64,000 nt of DNA from Hyphomicrobiales bacterium (GTDB lineage: Bacteria; Pseudomonadota; Alphaproteobacteria; Rhizobiales; Rhizobiaceae). Under the pieces are notes generated by a model that did not search any database, was not told the DNA's origin, and saw only the letters and a program-made list of their open reading frames with translations. Positions 17,570 through 25,477 of this stretch are shown here, in pieces. Location: positions 62,001 to 126,000 of the forward strand of contig JAFKJU010000025.1 in assembly GCA_017305935.1 (NCBI GenBank). Reading direction: 5' to 3'. The position numbers were made by a program, and so were the translations under genes. Positions within the stretch are counted from its first letter, which is position 1. The number at the start of each line of letters is the position of its first letter.

Positions 17570-18608
17570 CACGCCCTATATCCCTGCCTCCGCACTCGAA
17601 GTCGAGGCCCAGAAGGCATTCGAACCGCCAGGCGCAGGCCCGACCTTCGGCCGCCGCTTTGCCACGCTGGCGCTGCGTGGCGGGGCGCTCGCCGTCTTCC
17701 TCGGCGTTCTCATCGTCTTCTCCGTCACTGCGCCGTTCTTCCTCACGGTCGGCAATATCGGCAACGTGCTCGGCCAGTCGGCCATAGCGGGCGTGCTGGC
17801 CATCGGGCTCACCATCGTCATCATCGCCGGCGGCTCGAACGTCGTGACGGGCGGCATCGACCTGTCGCTGGCCGCCAATATGGGCCTCAGCGCCGCCGTC
17901 TATGCCACGCTGGCGCAGGCGGGACATGGCGATGGTGTCGCGATTGCCGGCGCGCTCGGCACGGGACTCGCCATTGGCGCGGTCAATGCCGCCGCCGTCA
18001 CGCTTGCGGGTATCGTGCCGCTGCTGGCGACGCTTGCCGTCATGAACGTCGTCGCCGGCCTCGAACTGGTGCTGACGCAGAATACCGTCGTCCCCGCATC
18101 GGGCGCGTTCCTCTCGACGCTTTCGGCCGGCGGCCCGTTCGGCATTCCCGTGCTCGCCTACCTCCTTCTCGGCTTCACGCTCGCCGTCGCCGCCATCGTG
18201 CAGTACACGCCGCTCGGCCTGCGCCTCTACGCGGTCGGCGCATTCCCGGATGCGGCGCGGGCGGCGGGCCTGCCCGTCAAGACCTTCGTTGCCGGCTCGT
18301 TCCTGGCAAGCGGCCTGTGCGGGGGGCTCGCCGGCATCCTTTCGGTCTCCTACCTTTCGGGCAGCACCACCGGGGCCGGCGACATGCTGCTGCCGGTCGT
18401 CGTCACCGCCCTGCTCGGCACGGTCTTTTCCCGCCGGCTGGTGCCGACAATCACCGGCACGTTGCTGTCGGTGCTTTTCGTCGGCTTCCTCATCAACGGC
18501 TTCCAGCTTCTCAACATTTCCAGCACGCTGGTCAGCGGCGTGCAGGGACTGCTGATCCTGCTGGTCGTTTCCGCCACCACGGTGCTCGGCCGCAAGGAGA
18601 ATGTCTGA
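17559..18608 (+). CDS. Sugar-type ABC transporter permease (RbsC-like), first copy
   Basis: Membrane permease of 349 residues, about nine to ten hydrophobic segments. Family marks: GVLAIGLTIVIIAGGSNVV then GGIDLSLAANMGL (the conserved GGIDLS motif), TPLGLRLYAVGAFPDAARAAGL and GLAGILSVSYLSGSTTGAG. The start overlaps the ATPase gene by 11 nt; an ATG at 17544 in frame is possible. It overlaps the second permease by 8 nt, so ATPase and both permeases are tightly coupled. The two permeases may form a heterodimer. Confidence 0.88.
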   Translation: MLVDTPYIPASALEVEAQKAFEPPGAGPTFGRRFATLALRGGALAVFLGVLIVFSVTAPFFLTVGNIGNVLGQSAIAGVLAIGLTIVIIAGGSNVVTGGIDLSLAANMGLSAAVYATLAQAGHGDGVAIAGALGTGLAIGAVNAAAVTLAGIVPLLATLAVMNVVAGLELVLTQNTVVPASGAFLSTLSAGGPFGIPVLAYLLLGFTLAVAAIVQYTPLGLRLYAVGAFPDAARAAGLPVKTFVAGSFLASGLCGGLAGILSVSYLSGSTTGAGDMLLPVVVTALLGTVFSRRLVPTITGTLLSVLFVGFLINGFQLLNISSTLVSGVQGLLILLVVSATTVLGRKENV

Positions 18609-19587
18609 CATGGCGAACGTCGCTGTTTCCTCCTTCAGCCGCGGCGTCGCGCGCTCTGCGCTGGTCGCGGCGCTCGCCGCCGTCTTCATCCTGTTCGCAG
18701 CGCTTGCGCCCGGCTTCCTGTCCGGCGCAAACCTCCTCAGCGTGCTGGTGAACAATTTCGCCCTGCTCGCCATCGTCGCCATCGCCATGACCTTCGCCGT
18801 CTCGGCGGGCGGCATCGACCTTTCGGTCGGCACGGCGGTGGATTTTTCGAGCTTCGCTTTCGTCTCCCTGGTGCTTGCCGGCCAGCCGGTCGCGCTTGCC
18901 GCCCTCGGCGGGCTTGCCGGCGGCGCGCTGGTCGGCCTGTTCAACGCCGTGCTCATCGCCGGTATCGGCATCTCGCCGTTCCTCGCCACGCTCGGCACGC
19001 TCTTCGTCGGCCGCAGCGTGCAGCAATTGCTGACGAACGGCGGAAACCCGGTCTACCTGCCGCCCGCCGGCGTGCCGGAAGCCTTCCGCTTCCTCGGACA
19101 GGGCACGCTCGCGGGCATTCCCGTGCCGCTTCTCGTCGCCGCGCTCGTCATCGGCGGGGCTTGGCTCGTGCTTTCGCGCACGCGCTTCGGCCGGGTGGCG
19201 CTCGCCACCGGCATCCAGGCGAGCGTCGTGCGCTATTCGGGGCTGCGCCTGCCACGCATCGCGGCCGCCACCTATATCCTGGTCTCGACGATCGCCGCCG
19301 TGGTCGGCCTCATTCTCACCTCGACGGTCACGGTCTATATTCCGTCCTCCGGCAACGCCTTCCTCCTCAACGCCATCGGCGCCACCTTCATCGGCACGAC
19401 CTTCGACCCGCATGGGCGGCCGAACGTGCCGGGCACCGTTCTCGGTGTGCTGCTGCTCGGCATCGTCGCCAATGGCCTCCTGCTGTCCGGCCTCAATTTC
19501 TACTGGCAGCAGGTCGGCACCGGCCTCCTCATCTTCTGCGTCCTCGCCATCGGCTTCGCCAACCGCAAGGCCGCCGGCCGGGCCTGA
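18601..19587 (+). CDS. Sugar-type ABC transporter permease (RbsC-like), second copy
   Basis: Permease of 328 residues, partner of the one at 17559. It shows AIVAIAMTFAVSAGGIDLSV, GIGISPFLATLGTLFVGRSV, RTRFGRVALATGIQASVVRYSG and ANGLLLSGLNFYWQQVGTG. The first codons (ATG 18601, or ATG 18610) overlap the end of the preceding permease. The SfnB-family gene at 19614 follows after 26 nt and probably shares the transcript, linking this importer to an organosulfur-type flavoprotein. Confidence 0.88.
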   Translation: MSDMANVAVSSFSRGVARSALVAALAAVFILFAALAPGFLSGANLLSVLVNNFALLAIVAIAMTFAVSAGGIDLSVGTAVDFSSFAFVSLVLAGQPVALAALGGLAGGALVGLFNAVLIAGIGISPFLATLGTLFVGRSVQQLLTNGGNPVYLPPAGVPEAFRFLGQGTLAGIPVPLLVAALVIGGAWLVLSRTRFGRVALATGIQASVVRYSGLRLPRIAAATYILVSTIAAVVGLILTSTVTVYIPSSGNAFLLNAIGATFIGTTFDPHGRPNVPGTVLGVLLLGIVANGLLLSGLNFYWQQVGTGLLIFCVLAIGFANRKAAGRA

Positions 19588-19613
19588 ACCCGGATTCATC
19601 GAAAGGATTCTTC

Positions 19614-20828
19614 ATGAGCAGCGTCACCCGGCTTGCCGACCCCTCGCAGACCGCCCACCGTATCGACAGCGAAGAAGAGGCACTCACCATCGCCTGCACG
19701 CTTGCCGCCGAGTTCGCCGGCGGCGCGAGCCGGCGCGATCACGAGCGGGCGCTGCCGCATGAGGAACTGGACAAGCTCTCCGCCTCCGGCCTGCTGGCCA
19801 TCACCGTTCCCTCCGAATATGGCGGCATCGATGTCTCCAATGTCGTGCTCGCCGAGGTGACGGCGATCCTCTCGGAGGCCGACAGCTCGATCGGGCAGAT
19901 CCCGCAGAACCATTTCTACATTCTGGAAGCGCTCCGCCACGACGGCAGCGAGACGCAGAAGCGCTTCTATTTCGGCCGGGCGCTTGCCGGCGAGCGCTTC
20001 GGCAACGCCCTTTCCGAGGTCGGCACGAAGACGGTGGGCGACTACAACACGCGCATCACACGCGATGGCGCGGGCTTCCGCATCAACGGACGGAAATTCT
20101 ATTCGACCGGCGTGCTCTTCGCCCATTGGGTGGCGATCTTCGCGCTCGACGAAGAGGATCGCCTCACCATGTCGTTTGCCCCGCGCGAGACCGAGGGTGT
20201 CGAGATCGTCGACGACTGGGACGGCTTCGGCCAGCGCACGACGGGCAGCGGCACGACGATCCTGAATGACGTCTACGTGCCGGCCGATGCCGTCGTGCCG
20301 CACCAGAATGGGTTCGAGCGCCCTGGCACGATCGGCTCCGTCGGCCAGATCATCCATGCCGGCATCGATCTCGGCATCGCGCGCGCGGCGTTGAAGGAGA
20401 CGATCGACTATGTCCGCGACAAGGCGCGGCCCTGGACCGGCAGCGGTGTCGAGCGCGCCGCGGACGATCCCCTGACCATCTCCCGCATCGGCGAACTCGC
20501 CATCCGCCTCGATGCCGCCGAGGCGACGCTGGAGCGGGCAGGGCGCAAGGTCGATCAGGCGCAGGTGAACCTCACCGCGGAAAATGCCGTCGCCGCGACG
20601 CTGGCGGTGGCCGCCGCCAAAGTGCTGACGACGGAACTCGCCATCGACGCGACGAACGTGCTGTTCGAATTGGCCGGCTCGTCCGCCACCAGGCGCGGTC
20701 TCAACCTCGAGCGTCACTGGCGCAATGCCCGCACGCATACGCTGCACGATCCGGTCCGTTGGAAGTACCACGTCGTCGGCAACTATCACCTCAATGGTGT
20801 CACGCCGCCGAAGAGTGGCGCGCTCTGA
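19614..20828 (+). CDS. SfnB-family sulfur acquisition oxidoreductase, second copy
   Basis: Flavoprotein of 404 residues closely resembling the product at 13236. It has SEEEALTIACTLAAEFAGGA, RDHERALPHEELDKLSASGL, ITVPSEYGGIDVSNVVLAEV, GRKFYSTGVLFAHWVAIFAL and RHWRNARTHTLHDPVRWKYH. The start ATG has AAAGGA 6-7 nt upstream. Last gene of the 14973-20828 unit; a hairpin follows at 20937. Function as for the family, flavin-dependent oxidation of an organosulfur compound; substrate unknown. Confidence 0.88.
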   Translation: MSSVTRLADPSQTAHRIDSEEEALTIACTLAAEFAGGASRRDHERALPHEELDKLSASGLLAITVPSEYGGIDVSNVVLAEVTAILSEADSSIGQIPQNHFYILEALRHDGSETQKRFYFGRALAGERFGNALSEVGTKTVGDYNTRITRDGAGFRINGRKFYSTGVLFAHWVAIFALDEEDRLTMSFAPRETEGVEIVDDWDGFGQRTTGSGTTILNDVYVPADAVVPHQNGFERPGTIGSVGQIIHAGIDLGIARAALKETIDYVRDKARPWTGSGVERAADDPLTISRIGELAIRLDAAEATLERAGRKVDQAQVNLTAENAVAATLAVAAAKVLTTELAIDATNVLFELAGSSATRRGLNLERHWRNARTHTLHDPVRWKYHVVGNYHLNGVTPPKSGAL

Positions 20829-20936
20829 AATCCGCGCGTCGTCATGAGGGTCGTCGCCTGGCCACAACTCTCGGGGTTGCGGCCTTGTTCTTGGAAGTAT
20901 GCTTGCGGGCGGGAATGCCGGTCGCCAACGGCATAA

Positions 20937-20953
20937 GGCGGCCATTGGCCGCC
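20937..20953. terminator. Hairpin between convergent genes
   Basis: GGCGGCC (20937-20943), a 3-base loop ATT, then GGCCGCC (20947-20953). It lies between the convergent stops at 20828 and 20980. There is no long T run, so it is a likely but weak bidirectional terminator. Confidence 0.45.
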
Positions 20954-20979
20954 TCCGGTTCTTCCGCCTGCTTCTCCCC

Positions 20980-22191
20980 TCAGCTATAGAGGCTCGGCTC
21001 CGGCACACGGCCGTTGAGCGCGAAATCGCCGACTTCACGGGCTTTGTAGAAGACGGGGTCGTGCAGCGTGTGGGTGCGCACGTTGCGCCAGTAGCGGTCG
21101 AAGCCGTGGTGCGAGGCGGTCGAGCGGGCGCCGGTCAGCTCGAACACGCGAGACGTGACCTCCAGCGCGACATGGGTGGCGTTGACCTTTGCCGCATAGG
21201 CCTCGATCGCCGCCGCGCCGCGTTGGCGCGCGGTGACGCTTCCTCCGCCCGCAAGCGCCGACTGGACGGCAACCGCCGCCGTGTCGGCAAGGGCGGCGGA
21301 GGCCTTCAGCGCCGCGTGGAACTCGCCGATGCGCTCCAGGATATACGGATCCTCGCTGGCTTTTTCGAGCCCGGACGTGACCCAGGGCCGCGTCGTGTTT
21401 CGCACATAATCCTCTGCCGCCGCCAGAGCGCCCTCGGCCGTCCCGAGATAGAAGTTGACGAAGACGAGCTGGATCAGCGGCGTGTTGAACGTCGACCGCA
21501 CCGCAGGCGCGGCGTCCTTCCCCGCGAGCGGCAGCAGGAAATCGCTTTCGTAGACCGGGAAATCCCTGAACTCGACGCTGCCGCTGTCGGAGAGGCGCTG
21601 GCCGATATTGTCCCAATCGTCGTTGGCGATGTAACCGGCCCGGTCCGTCGGCAGCACGAGATTGGCGATCTGCTCGCCGAAGGCCGCATTGGCATTGATG
21701 CGGTCGGAGACATGCGCACCAGTCGAGAAGGTCTTCTTGCCGTTGAGAAGATAGCGGTCGCCGCTTCTGGTCAATGTCAGGCCGGGGTCGCGCGGGTTGA
21801 CGGCGGCGCCCCAATAGAGCGACTTGGCGACCGTCTCGACACCGAGGTCGAAGGCCTTGTCCGGGTCGGCGGCCGCCCAGTAGACGTACTGGCTGTTGAC
21901 GAAATGATAGCCGAGCAACTGGCCAATCGAGCTTTCGCCGCGGGCGAGGATGCGCACCAGGCGCAGACCGTCCACCCAGTCGAGCCCGCCGCCGCCGATC
22001 TCGACGGGATGCAGCGCGCTGAGCAGGCCGTCCTGTTTCAATCGGTCGATTTCCGCCAACGGCGGCTTGCCTTCTTTATCGAGCTGAGCGCCGCGACGGG
22101 CAAGGTCTGCGGCAATTTCCTCGGCTTTTGCAAAAAGGCGCGCCCGGTCGTCCTGGCGCTCGGGCTCCTTGACAAGGTGTAGGGTGCTCAT
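20980..22191 (-). CDS. DszC-like acyl-CoA-dehydrogenase-fold flavin monooxygenase
   Basis: Flavoprotein of 403 residues, more divergent than the SfnB pair and closer in style to DszC. Marks: FAKAEEIAADLARRGAQLDKEG, KPPLAEIDRLKQDGLLSALHP, GESSIGQLLGYHFVNSQYVYW, LNGKKTFSTGAHVSDRIN and RYWRNVRTHTLHDPVFYKAR. Single minus-strand gene, divergent from the LLM monooxygenase at 22406 across 214 nt that contain the shared sulfur-type box. A DszC-type plus DszA-type pairing would fit sequential oxidation of one sulfur compound; this is inference. Confidence 0.86.
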   Translation of the reverse strand: MSTLHLVKEPERQDDRARLFAKAEEIAADLARRGAQLDKEGKPPLAEIDRLKQDGLLSALHPVEIGGGGLDWVDGLRLVRILARGESSIGQLLGYHFVNSQYVYWAAADPDKAFDLGVETVAKSLYWGAAVNPRDPGLTLTRSGDRYLLNGKKTFSTGAHVSDRINANAAFGEQIANLVLPTDRAGYIANDDWDNIGQRLSDSGSVEFRDFPVYESDFLLPLAGKDAAPAVRSTFNTPLIQLVFVNFYLGTAEGALAAAEDYVRNTTRPWVTSGLEKASEDPYILERIGEFHAALKASAALADTAAVAVQSALAGGGSVTARQRGAAAIEAYAAKVNATHVALEVTSRVFELTGARSTASHHGFDRYWRNVRTHTLHDPVFYKAREVGDFALNGRVPEPSLYS

Positions 22192-22310
22192 GATCGGTCT
22201 CCTGCGCGGCGGTCAGGGTGGGGCGATGTGCAGTGCACGGATTTCCGCCGCTTGCACATATGTTCCCAAAGTCGGGGCATCGTAGCTAGAAAGCCATTTC
22301 CACTATTAAT

Positions 22311-22338
22311 CTATAAAAAAGATAGAATTTCTGTATTT
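22311..22338 (+). promoter_or_regulatory. CTAT-N7-ATAG box with 26-bp block shared with 9299-9324
   Basis: CTAT (22311-22314), seven bases, ATAG (22322-22325), followed by AATTTCTGTATTT. Positions 22313-22338 are identical to 9299-9324. It lies in the divergent gap between the DszC-like gene (20980-22191) and the DszA-like gene at 22406, so it could control both. Probable LysR-type operator overlapping a promoter. Confidence 0.6.
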
Positions 22339-22405
22339 GGAGCGGATAAGCATTATCTTCGTCTCCGATCGATGCGTCAGGCATCCTCGTATTCAGGAGA
22401 CACCC

Positions 22406-23821
22406 ATGGCACGGCAAATCCGCTTCAACGCCTTCGACATGAACTGCGTGGGCCATCAATCCCCCGGCCTGTGGGCGCACCCGCGCGACAAGTCGTTCAA
22501 ATACAAGGATCTGGACTACTGGCAGGATCTCGCCCGCACGCTGGAGCGCGGTGTCTTCGACGGTATCTTCATTGCCGACGTCATCGGTTATTACGATGTC
22601 TACAAGGGCTCGAATTACCACGCCATCCATCAGGCGGCTCAGATCCCCGTCAACGATCCGCTGCAGCTTGCTGCACCCATCGCGCTCGCCACGAAGCATC
22701 TGGGCATCGGCATCACCGCCTCCACCTCCTTCGAGCACCCCTATACCTTCGCCAGACGCCTTGCGACCGCCGACCACCATTCCAAGGGGCGCGTTGGTTG
22801 GAATATCGTGACGTCCTATCTGGAGAGCGGCGCGAAGAATGTCGGACAGGGCGGCCTTCGCCGGCACGACAATCGCTACGAAGTCGCCGCCGAATATGTC
22901 GAGGTGCTCTACAAGCTGCTGGAAGGCTCCTGGGAAGAGGGCGCCGTGGTGCGCGACGGCGACAAGCGCATCTTTACGCATCCGGAAAAGGTTCACGAGA
23001 TCAACCACAGGGGCAAGTTCTTCGACGTGCCGGGTTACGGCCTCACCGAGCCCTCGCCGCAGCGAACGCCCGTGCTCTACCAGGCCGGTGCCTCCGGGCC
23101 GGGCAAGGCCTTTGCCGCCGCCCATGCCGAATGCATCTTCGTCGCCGCGCCCACAAAATCCGTGCTGAAGGCCTATGTCGCCGATATCCGCCAGCGCATC
23201 GCCGCGGCCGGCCGCGACCCGAAGAAGGTCTATATTTACACCCTCGTGACAGTCATCACCGACGAGACCGAGGAGAAGGCGCAGAAGAAGTTCGAGGACT
23301 ACAAGAGCTATGTCTCCTATGACGGGTCGCTCACCTTCATGTCCGGTTGGAGCGGCATCGATTTCGGCCAATATGCGCCAACCGACGTGGTCGAGAAGAT
23401 CGAGACCAATGCCATTCATTCCTTCGTCGAGCACATCGCCGGCGGGGATAAATCCTGGACTATCGATGAACTGGCGCAGTTTGGCGGCATCGGCGGTATG
23501 GGACCGGTCTTCGTCGGTTCGGCGGAGCGCATCGCCGACATCCTGCAGGAATGGGTGGAGGATACCGATGTCGACGGCTTCAACCTGGCGTATGCGGTGA
23601 CGCCGGACAGTTTCGAGGATGTCGTTGCCCATATCGTGCCGGAACTTCAGAGGCGCGGCGCCTATCCGACCGCCTACAGGGACGGTACCCTGCGTGAGAA
23701 GCTTTTCGGCGACGGGCCCTATCTGCCCAAGACCCATCCCGCCGATGGCTACCGCGATATCGAGGCGGTGAAGCGTCGTGAGGCCGCGGCCATTCCCGCG
23801 CTGAAATCCGTCGGTGCGTGA
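22406..23821 (+). CDS. LLM-class FMN-dependent monooxygenase, NtaA/DszA/DmoA-like
   Basis: Luciferase-like monooxygenase of 471 residues with the start RQIRFNAFDMNCVGHQSPGLW typical of the dimethyl-sulfide / nitrilotriacetate / DszA group. Further marks are DLARTLERGVFDGIFIADV, QIPVNDPLQLAAPIALATKH, STSFEHPYTFARRLATADH and GRVGWNIVTSYLESGAKN. AGGAGA lies 6 nt before the ATG. It overlaps slightly with the upstream region of an FAD protein gene (start 23863). Expected to act on an organosulfur compound with FMNH2 from a reductase encoded elsewhere. Full length. Confidence 0.9.
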   Translation: MARQIRFNAFDMNCVGHQSPGLWAHPRDKSFKYKDLDYWQDLARTLERGVFDGIFIADVIGYYDVYKGSNYHAIHQAAQIPVNDPLQLAAPIALATKHLGIGITASTSFEHPYTFARRLATADHHSKGRVGWNIVTSYLESGAKNVGQGGLRRHDNRYEVAAEYVEVLYKLLEGSWEEGAVVRDGDKRIFTHPEKVHEINHRGKFFDVPGYGLTEPSPQRTPVLYQAGASGPGKAFAAAHAECIFVAAPTKSVLKAYVADIRQRIAAAGRDPKKVYIYTLVTVITDETEEKAQKKFEDYKSYVSYDGSLTFMSGWSGIDFGQYAPTDVVEKIETNAIHSFVEHIAGGDKSWTIDELAQFGGIGGMGPVFVGSAERIADILQEWVEDTDVDGFNLAYAVTPDSFEDVVAHIVPELQRRGAYPTAYRDGTLREKLFGDGPYLPKTHPADGYRDIEAVKRREAAAIPALKSVGA

Positions 23822-23862
23822 CGCCCGTGGCGATGCCAATCCTGGATGCGGAGGTGAACCGA

Positions 23863-25281
23863 ATGTCGGCCAGACCAGTGGTCGCAATCATTGGGGGCGG
23901 TTTTTCCGGCGCCGCTTGTGCCTATCATCTCATACGCCGGATGCCCGCCGCTCATGCAAGGGTCGTCGTCTTGGAACCTCGACCGCTGCTCGGCGGCGGG
24001 TTGGCCTACGATTCGGACGAGCGCGCGCACCGTATCAACGTTCCCGCTGCGCGCATGACGCTCCTACCCGAAGATGGCGAGCATTTTCAGCGCTGGCTCG
24101 TCGAGAGCGGCACGCTCGCCGACGACCCGGAGGCCGTGACGCCGGAGGGGCACGTCTTCGCGCGACGGTCCGCCTTCGGTCGATATGTTTCTGAAAATCT
24201 TGACCCCTTTGTTGCGAGTGGCTTGATCGAACATCGTCGCAGCTGCGTCCGCGCCGTGACCAGGGCGCCCACAGGCGGCTGGCATGTGGAACTCGACGGG
24301 GTATCGGCGCTCGATGCGGATATCCTGGTTCTCGCAACCACGCATCCCAGCCCTCAACCACCCGAAGCCCTCCATCGAGCGCTTTCCGGTTATCCAGGCT
24401 ATGTTCCCGATGCGACGGTGCCAGGTGCTCTCTCCGGCATCAGCAGAGATGATCGCGTGCTGGTCGTCGGTACCGGGCTTACCGCCGCAGATGTCATCGC
24501 GACACTCGATGCCCTCGGGCATCGTGGGAAGATCACCGCCGTCTCGCGCCGTGGCCTCCGCTCGCGCGGCCACGACTTCTCCGCTTACGAGCCCTTCGGC
24601 GAATTTGCCGATCCGCCATCCCGCTCGGCGCGGGACCTGCTGCGACGCATCCGGCACGGCCTTTCGCAGGCCAAAGCTCTGGGCCTTGGCTGGCACGCGG
24701 TTTTCGACCGGCTCCGCGCCCAGGGACGCGACATCTGGCGCGCGCTGCCGGTCGCCGAGCGCCGCCGCGTCGTTCGCTTTCTGCGGCCCTACTGGGATGT
24801 GCACCGCTTCCGTATCGCGCCGCAAGTGGAGGCTGTCATAGAGCGGCGTCTTTCAGCGGGCACACTCGTTTTTCGTCCGGCGGCTATCACGGGGGTGACC
24901 TGTTCCGCAGCGGGCGGTATCGCGGTGCGGCTCCGTCCGCGTCGCCGGCGGGAAACGTATCTGGAACACTTCGACAGCGTGGTGGTGACGACGGGTCCCG
25001 GTCACGCTTCGGTGCTTTCAAGCCAGGCGTTCCTCTCTGGGCTCGCCGGTTCGGGTGACCTGCAACCGGATGCGGTCGGTCTCGGTATCCTCGTCGACGA
25101 GCAAAGTCGGGCGATAAACAGGACCGGGAAGGCGAGTGAAACGCTTTACGTCGCGGGCCCGTTGGCACGTGGCACATTCGGAGAGCTGATGGGGCTTCCT
25201 CAGGTGACGGACCACGCCGTTTTCGTCGCCGAGAACATCGCAATTCAGCTGCGCGCCAGGATCGACCAGGAGTCGATCTAG
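23863..25281 (+). CDS. FAD/NAD(P)-binding protein (NAD_binding_9 family)
   Basis: Flavoprotein of 472 residues beginning with a Rossmann motif VAIIGGGFSGAACAYHL and LEPRPLLGGGLAYDSDERAHRINV, typical of the FAD/NAD(P)-binding family related to HpyO-like hydroxylases. A second dinucleotide motif VLVVGTGLTAADVIATLDALG lies near residue 205. The C-terminal GLGILVDEQSRAINRTGKAS and LYVAGPLARGTFGELMGLPQV close the fold. GGAGGTGA 7 nt before ATG 23863 decides the start; earlier in-frame GTG/ATG codons at 23818 and 23833 are less likely. It follows the monooxygenase by 41 nt and may supply a redox step. Substrate unknown. Confidence 0.82.
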   Translation: MSARPVVAIIGGGFSGAACAYHLIRRMPAAHARVVVLEPRPLLGGGLAYDSDERAHRINVPAARMTLLPEDGEHFQRWLVESGTLADDPEAVTPEGHVFARRSAFGRYVSENLDPFVASGLIEHRRSCVRAVTRAPTGGWHVELDGVSALDADILVLATTHPSPQPPEALHRALSGYPGYVPDATVPGALSGISRDDRVLVVGTGLTAADVIATLDALGHRGKITAVSRRGLRSRGHDFSAYEPFGEFADPPSRSARDLLRRIRHGLSQAKALGLGWHAVFDRLRAQGRDIWRALPVAERRRVVRFLRPYWDVHRFRIAPQVEAVIERRLSAGTLVFRPAAITGVTCSAAGGIAVRLRPRRRRETYLEHFDSVVVTTGPGHASVLSSQAFLSGLAGSGDLQPDAVGLGILVDEQSRAINRTGKASETLYVAGPLARGTFGELMGLPQVTDHAVFVAENIAIQLRARIDQESI

Positions 25282-25292
25282 CCTTCCTCAGG

Positions 25293-25323
25293 GCATTTCC
25301 AGGTGAAGCGGGAGCGCTTCGGC
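25293..25323 (+). repeat. Dispersed intergenic palindromic repeat (RIME-like), copy 1
   Basis: A 31-nt stretch starting GCATTTCCAGGTGAAGCG matches the reverse complement of 63810-63840 at 28 of 31 positions. It contains the inverted pair GAAGCG / CGCTTC. Rhizobial genomes carry many such short intergenic palindromes; assignment to a named family would need a genome-wide comparison. Confidence 0.6.
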
Positions 25324-25424
25324 TTGGGATGATGCGGCATTTTCGATGTTCAGCGTCACCTCACAGGCCGCAAACGATCGTTCCAAAGGCTTTGTCTGCC
25401 GTAGCGGCCGATATCGTTAAGGCC

Positions 25425-25449
25425 GGAACAATTCGATTCTCGCTCCGTT
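25425..25449 (+). promoter_or_regulatory. EcfG (RpoE2)-type general stress promoter
   Basis: GGAAC (25425-25429), 16 bases, CGTT (25446-25449), an exact match to the alphaproteobacterial EcfG consensus GGAAC-N16/17-CGTT. It is 29 nt before the ATG of the DUF2382 protein gene. Confidence 0.8.
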
Positions 25450-25477
25450 ATGGGCTGACGACGCCAGCGAGAAGCCC

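Noticed and set aside
22286-23887. A 533-codon minus-strand open frame
   Set aside because: Antisense to the LLM monooxygenase gene; no motifs, repetitive Gly/Asp/Val composition.
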